This document shows, in pieces, positions 13,181 through 16,688 of a stretch of DNA of 16,688 nucleotides; position 1 is the stretch's first letter, and every line of letters begins with the position of its first letter. The translations under genes were made by a program, and so were the position numbers. Origin of the DNA: an uncultured Porphyromonadaceae bacterium. Its GTDB lineage: Bacteria > Bacteroidota > Bacteroidia > Bacteroidales > Muribaculaceae. Where the stretch lies: assembly GCA_905212215.1 (NCBI GenBank), contig CAJMDR010000008.1:1-16688 (forward strand). Reading direction: 5' to 3'. The notes beneath the pieces are model-generated. The model was given only the letters and a program-made list of their open reading frames with translations, ran no database searches and was not told the DNA's origin.

Positions 13181-14164
13181 ATGTCGAAGAAAGTATATAA
13201 CAGCCTGATGGTGAACGCCAAGGACTACATAATGATTATTGTGGGTCTGTGGCTCTATGCCATAGGGTTCTGCGTATTCATTCTGCCTCATCATATCGTG
13301 ATCGGAGGTCTTACGGGTGTCGGCTCCCTTGTCCTGTTCGCCACGGGAGGGCTGATACCGGTATCCGTAACCATCTATGCCTGCAACATCCTCATGCTTA
13401 CCTTCGGCTATAAGATTCTGGGGCGCACCTTTGTGCTGAGGACGATTTTCGGTGCCACGGTGGCGGCGCTCACCATAGGTGTGTTGGAGGGTTATTTCAC
13501 CTCCCATCCTCCAATAATAACCGACGTCACCATGAGCCTTGTGCTCGGGGCCATTTTCTGCGGCATGGGCGTGGGCACCGTGTTCGTGCACAACGGCTCC
13601 TCCGGAGGCACCGACATTGTGGCGGCCATGGTGAACAAGGTCAGCAACGTGAGCATAGGCCGTGCCATGATGATCACCGATATGAGCATCGTGGCCTCCA
13701 GCATTCTTCTACCCTTCGACGGCACTTTCGAAGCCCGACTGCAGGCAAGGGTGCCGATGATTATCTATGGTTGGGTGGGTACGTTCATTATTTCCTACAT
13801 GACCGACAACCTCATCAACACCAACCGTCAGGCAAAACAGTTCATAATCATTTCCGAGAAATGGGACGAGATTGCCAACCGCATCAACAGCAACGCCCAT
13901 CGCGGCGTGACTGTGCTGGACGGCGAGGGGTGGTACACCAAGCACTCGGTGAAGCTGCTCATGGTGTGGTGCCGCAAGATAGAGTCGGTGACTATTTTCC
14001 GCATAGTGAAGAGCGTGGACCCGAACGCTATCATCACCCAGAGCAATGTCAGCGGAGTATATGGCAAAGGCTTTGACCAGATGCGCATCAAGCTCAAGAA
14101 AGAGAAACAGAAAAAAGAAAAGCAGCACAAGGAAGCGCACAATACAGAAAAAGCTCAATCCTGA
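13181..14164 (+). CDS. YitT-family membrane protein (DUF161 plus DUF2179)
   Basis: Integral membrane protein of 327 residues, of unproven function, from a family common in Firmicutes and Bacteroidota. The N-terminal part has about six hydrophobic segments (about 15-35, 41-78 as a pair, 86-102, 115-135, 165-182, 193-212). It carries the family loops Leu-Pro-His-His-Ile-Val-Ile-Gly-Gly-Leu-Thr-Gly and Asn-Gly-Ser-Ser-Gly-Gly-Thr-Asp. The C-terminal soluble domain (about 221-300) has the DUF2179 pattern, including His-Arg-Gly-Val-Thr and a Gly-x-Tyr-Thr segment. The last 25 residues are a Lys/Glu/Gln-rich charged tail. ATG 13181 is preferred to an in-frame TTG at 13133 because the conserved part begins just after it; no Shine-Dalgarno is visible. 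The antiporter gene starts 17 bases after its stop, so the two are probably cotranscribed. Confidence 0.87.
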   Translation: MSKKVYNSLMVNAKDYIMIIVGLWLYAIGFCVFILPHHIVIGGLTGVGSLVLFATGGLIPVSVTIYACNILMLTFGYKILGRTFVLRTIFGATVAALTIGVLEGYFTSHPPIITDVTMSLVLGAIFCGMGVGTVFVHNGSSGGTDIVAAMVNKVSNVSIGRAMMITDMSIVASSILLPFDGTFEARLQARVPMIIYGWVGTFIISYMTDNLINTNRQAKQFIIISEKWDEIANRINSNAHRGVTVLDGEGWYTKHSVKLLMVWCRKIESVTIFRIVKSVDPNAIITQSNVSGVYGKGFDQMRIKLKKEKQKKEKQHKEAHNTEKAQS

Positions 14165-14181
14165 CATTATTCCTTACGCCC

Positions 14182-16524
14182 ATGACCAACGCACTGCCGG
14201 TAGCCTCCTGCTACGCCGCCTTGCCGCAGGAACATAATGCGGAAATCTCGCAGGCAAAAACGGAACAGCCTTCCGACGCTCCTGTAGAGAAAGCCTCCGC
14301 CGACTCCGAGCATCTGATAGGCGACCTGGCATGGATACTGCTCCTCGGCGCCGTAGCCACAATCCTTTTCAAGAAGCTCAAACAGCCGGTTGTGCTGGGA
14401 TACATCCTCGCAGGATTCCTTGCGGGGCCGAAGTTCGTTTACCTCCCCTCGGTGGTGACGGTGAGCAACATCGACTTCTGGGCAGAGTTAGGCATAGTGG
14501 TGCTGATGTTCACTCTTGGTCTGGAGTTCAGCTTCAAGAAGCTGATGAAGGCCGGTTCGGAGGCTGTCATCCCCGCCCTCGTCATCATTGTAGGCATGAC
14601 CTTTGCAGGGTTCGGCGTGGGCAAACTTCTGAATTTCAATGCCATAAACTGCATCTTCCTTGGCGGCATGGTATCCATGTCGTCAACCACCATAATCCTC
14701 AAGGCGCTCACCGACCTTGGTCTGCGGCAGAAACGCTTCGCATCGGTGGTGCTTGCGGTGCTGATATTGGAAGACCTCTTCGCCGTGGTAATGTTGGTGC
14801 TTCTAAGTTCCATCGCCGTAGGGCAGATAGAAGGTATGGCAATGATTATGAGCATTGCCAAACTGGTGTTCTTCCTCGTGATTTGGTTTGTAGTGGGAGT
14901 GTATCTGCTTCCGCAGCTATTTTCGCGTTCACATACATATATGAACGACGAGACGCTGTTGGTTATAAGCATGGGACTCTGCTTCGGCATGGCTGTGTTC
15001 AGCGTCTATTGTGGATTCTCACTTGAGTTAGGCGCGTTCGTAATGGGTTCTATCCTTGCGGGCACCATGCTTGCCGAGCGCATAGAGAAGGTAGTGAAAC
15101 CCATCAAGGACCTCTTCGGCGCCGTTTTCTTCATCTCCGTGGGCATGATGGTCGACCCCACCGTGATAGGCACTTACTGGAGTCAGATTCTGATTTTGGC
15201 TGTTGTGGTGATTGTGGGCATGATACTCTTCGGCACTCTGGGCATGCTGCTCGGAGGTCAGCCGTTGAAGGTAGCTCTGGAAAGTGGTTTCACTCTGACG
15301 CAGATAGGCGAATTCTCGTTCATCATAGCAACCCTCGGCATGAGTCTCGGGGTGCTGTCGCCTGAGATTTATCCCGTTATCGTGGCAGTGTCGGTGATTA
15401 CTATCTTCACCACTCCGTACTTCATAAAGATGTCGCAGCCGGCTTACAAATGGCTTGAGAAACGGTTACCGCAGAGCTTCCGCTTCCTCATAGACCGCTA
15501 TTCCAAACAGGGAGCCGACACAAGCGAGACCCGGAAACTATGGCGGGCTGTGCTGAGCCGTTTCTTCACAAGGGTTGCGCTCTACTCAATCATCATCATA
15601 GCCATAATCCTCTGCTCCAGGACATGGCTACAGCCGTTCCTTACTAAATTGCTCAGCCCCTCGGCAGGCAAACTGCTTTCGGTGGCGATAACCTTGGCTG
15701 CAATGGCGCCTTTCTTAGGGGCGTTGCTCTTCGCCTCATCAAGCAAGACGGAACGGATGCGTCTGCACTCCACCGCAGCCTTCTACGACGTTCCCTTAGT
15801 GGGAATGTGGGTGGTACGTTATTTAGTGGTGTTCCTTTTCATCTTCTACTACGTCTCCCTCAGCTATGGCGCAACCATAGGCTGGCTTGTAGGCGCAGGA
15901 CTCTATGTGGTAATCATAGTGCTTGCCTCCACCATTCTGCGGCGTCAGTACCGACGTATGGAGAAAAAGTTCATGGATAACCTCAATGTGCGCGAGAACA
16001 CCCGTCTCGGAGTCAACAATCAGCTTGTTAGCGACCTTCACCTCGCATACATAGAAGTAGGACCCAACTCCCCTTTCGTGGGCGACAGGCTTCAGGACTC
16101 CGGGCTGAGACGCGATTATGGCGTGAGTGTGAGCAGCATTCAGCGCGGACAGAGAATTCTGCCGTTGCCGACCAAGGAGAGCCGCATCTTCCCCGGCGAT
16201 GTGCTCGGGGTGATTGGCACCGACGATCAGATAAAGAAACTCAACGACGACATAGCCGACTACGAGCATAAGGCGGAAGCCATAGACATACGCTCCGGAA
16301 ACAACAAGCTGGATCTGGTAAGCGTTAAGCTCGGCCCGAAATCGCCTATTGCCGGAAAGACAGTGGCAAACAGCCATCTTTCCGACAAATACTATTCCAT
16401 GCTGGTGAAGATTCTGCGTCCAGACGGAGAGTATGTGCAGCCGGAACCTGACACTATGCTCAATGCCGGCGATGTTGTGTGGCTGGTGGGAGACCCGAAG
16501 ACAATCGATACCCTGAGAGGCTGA
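14182..16524 (+). CDS. CPA2-family cation:proton antiporter with tandem RCK_C domains
   Basis: Inner-membrane antiporter of 780 residues, expected to exchange Na+ or K+ for protons; the ion cannot be read from the sequence. After a polar stretch of about 45 residues comes the CPA2 core (about 47-415) with Lys-Gln-Pro-Val-Val-Leu-Gly-Tyr-Ile, Phe-Thr-Leu-Gly-Leu-Glu-Phe-Ser, Met-Ser-Ser-Thr-Thr-Ile-Ile, Leu-Glu-Asp-Leu-Phe-Ala-Val and Phe-Phe-Ile-Ser-Val-Gly-Met-Met. A second hydrophobic block (about 470-597) follows, then two RCK_C (TrkA_C) domains (about 618-680 and 709-780), each with Val/Leu-Gly-Pro-x-Ser-Pro and Gly-Asp-Val. There is no RCK_N Rossmann domain, so NAD(H) gating as in KefC is not expected. 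ATG 14182 is the first ordinary start, but the frame stays open upstream. It follows yitT by 17 bases. Confidence 0.88.
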   Translation: MTNALPVASCYAALPQEHNAEISQAKTEQPSDAPVEKASADSEHLIGDLAWILLLGAVATILFKKLKQPVVLGYILAGFLAGPKFVYLPSVVTVSNIDFWAELGIVVLMFTLGLEFSFKKLMKAGSEAVIPALVIIVGMTFAGFGVGKLLNFNAINCIFLGGMVSMSSTTIILKALTDLGLRQKRFASVVLAVLILEDLFAVVMLVLLSSIAVGQIEGMAMIMSIAKLVFFLVIWFVVGVYLLPQLFSRSHTYMNDETLLVISMGLCFGMAVFSVYCGFSLELGAFVMGSILAGTMLAERIEKVVKPIKDLFGAVFFISVGMMVDPTVIGTYWSQILILAVVVIVGMILFGTLGMLLGGQPLKVALESGFTLTQIGEFSFIIATLGMSLGVLSPEIYPVIVAVSVITIFTTPYFIKMSQPAYKWLEKRLPQSFRFLIDRYSKQGADTSETRKLWRAVLSRFFTRVALYSIIIIAIILCSRTWLQPFLTKLLSPSAGKLLSVAITLAAMAPFLGALLFASSSKTERMRLHSTAAFYDVPLVGMWVVRYLVVFLFIFYYVSLSYGATIGWLVGAGLYVVIIVLASTILRRQYRRMEKKFMDNLNVRENTRLGVNNQLVSDLHLAYIEVGPNSPFVGDRLQDSGLRRDYGVSVSSIQRGQRILPLPTKESRIFPGDVLGVIGTDDQIKKLNDDIADYEHKAEAIDIRSGNNKLDLVSVKLGPKSPIAGKTVANSHLSDKYYSMLVKILRPDGEYVQPEPDTMLNAGDVVWLVGDPKTIDTLRG

Positions 16525-16626
16525 CAATTCAAATGGAAAACGCTATGAGGTCAATCGGTATGGATGTTTCGGAGAATGAAAAGATAGATTATTAATGTCT
16601 GCGCACATTGTGAATAATTATTGAAT

Positions 16627-16688
16627 ATGAAGAAAATAATCATACTCGACTTCGGCTCGCAATACACGCAACTCATAGCGAGGCGTGT
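16627..16688 (+). CDS. guaA: GMP synthase (glutamine-hydrolysing), 5' end only
   Basis: The first 20 codons read Lys-Lys-Ile-Ile-Ile-Leu-Asp-Phe-Gly-Ser-Gln-Tyr-Thr-Gln-Leu-Ile-Ala-Arg-Arg after the Met, the strongly conserved start of the class I glutamine amidotransferase domain of GuaA. The enzyme converts XMP to GMP with glutamine and ATP in the cytoplasm. The rest lies beyond the window. The 100 bases between the antiporter and this start hold no clear promoter or terminator that I could recognise. Confidence 0.85.
   Translation, partial: MKKIIILDFGSQYTQLIARR

Noticed and set aside
13037..13591. 184-codon minus-strand frame across the yitT start, His-rich
   Set aside because: The His-rich look comes from antisense reading of yitT and the promoter region.
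1..16688. tRNA, rRNA, CRISPR arrays, insertion sequences, prophage or conjugative genes
   Set aside because: Searched by eye on both strands; no cloverleaf, spaced identical repeats, transposase or integrase was found.

Overview
The window looks like a chromosomal segment of a Bacteroidales bacterium (phylum Bacteroidota). The evidence is: promoters of the Bacteroidota type (TTTG about 20 bases before TAnnTTTG), a long LptF-type permease with a cytoplasmic extension, a ParC of the Bacteroidales type, C10 (streptopain-like) peptidase remnants, small outer-membrane beta-barrels and mid-range GC. A gut family such as Muribaculaceae or Prevotellaceae is plausible, but that is inference.

Layout. 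Bases 1-287 are the 3' end of an unrecognised protein gene, closed by a strong hairpin terminator. The terminator's 3' flank also supplies the promoter of the next unit. Bases 381-3985 (+) hold a tightly packed operon: an LptF/LptG-family permease (LPS export), a ZnuA-type zinc-binding lipoprotein and a ZnuC-type ATPase, with no permease gene following. A degenerate 9-base tandem repeat lies at the convergent junction (4010-4063). Bases 4045-8757 (-) form a second operon, parC (topoisomerase IV subunit A), a DUF3316-like exported protein and an S41 lipoprotein peptidase. Bases 8990-11318 (-) carry two decayed genes: a C10 cysteine peptidase with a stop codon, two opposite frameshifts and substituted catalytic residues, and an exonuclease III-like gene broken by a 14-base tandem duplication and also lacking catalytic residues. 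Bases 11359-13026 (-) encode an exported YD-repeat-like protein and an outer-membrane beta-barrel. The barrel's promoter faces, in mirror symmetry, a promoter-like box for the plus-strand pair yitT and a CPA2 cation:proton antiporter with two RCK_C domains. The window ends inside the first 20 codons of guaA.

Most of the window is core envelope, zinc, DNA-topology and ion-homeostasis genes. I found no tRNA, rRNA, CRISPR array, insertion sequence or phage gene, and no convincing new multi-gene system. The strongest signals are the pseudogene pair with its readable mutation history, the shared terminator/promoter before lptF, the 9-base repeat that runs into a stop codon, and the mirror-image divergent promoter region.
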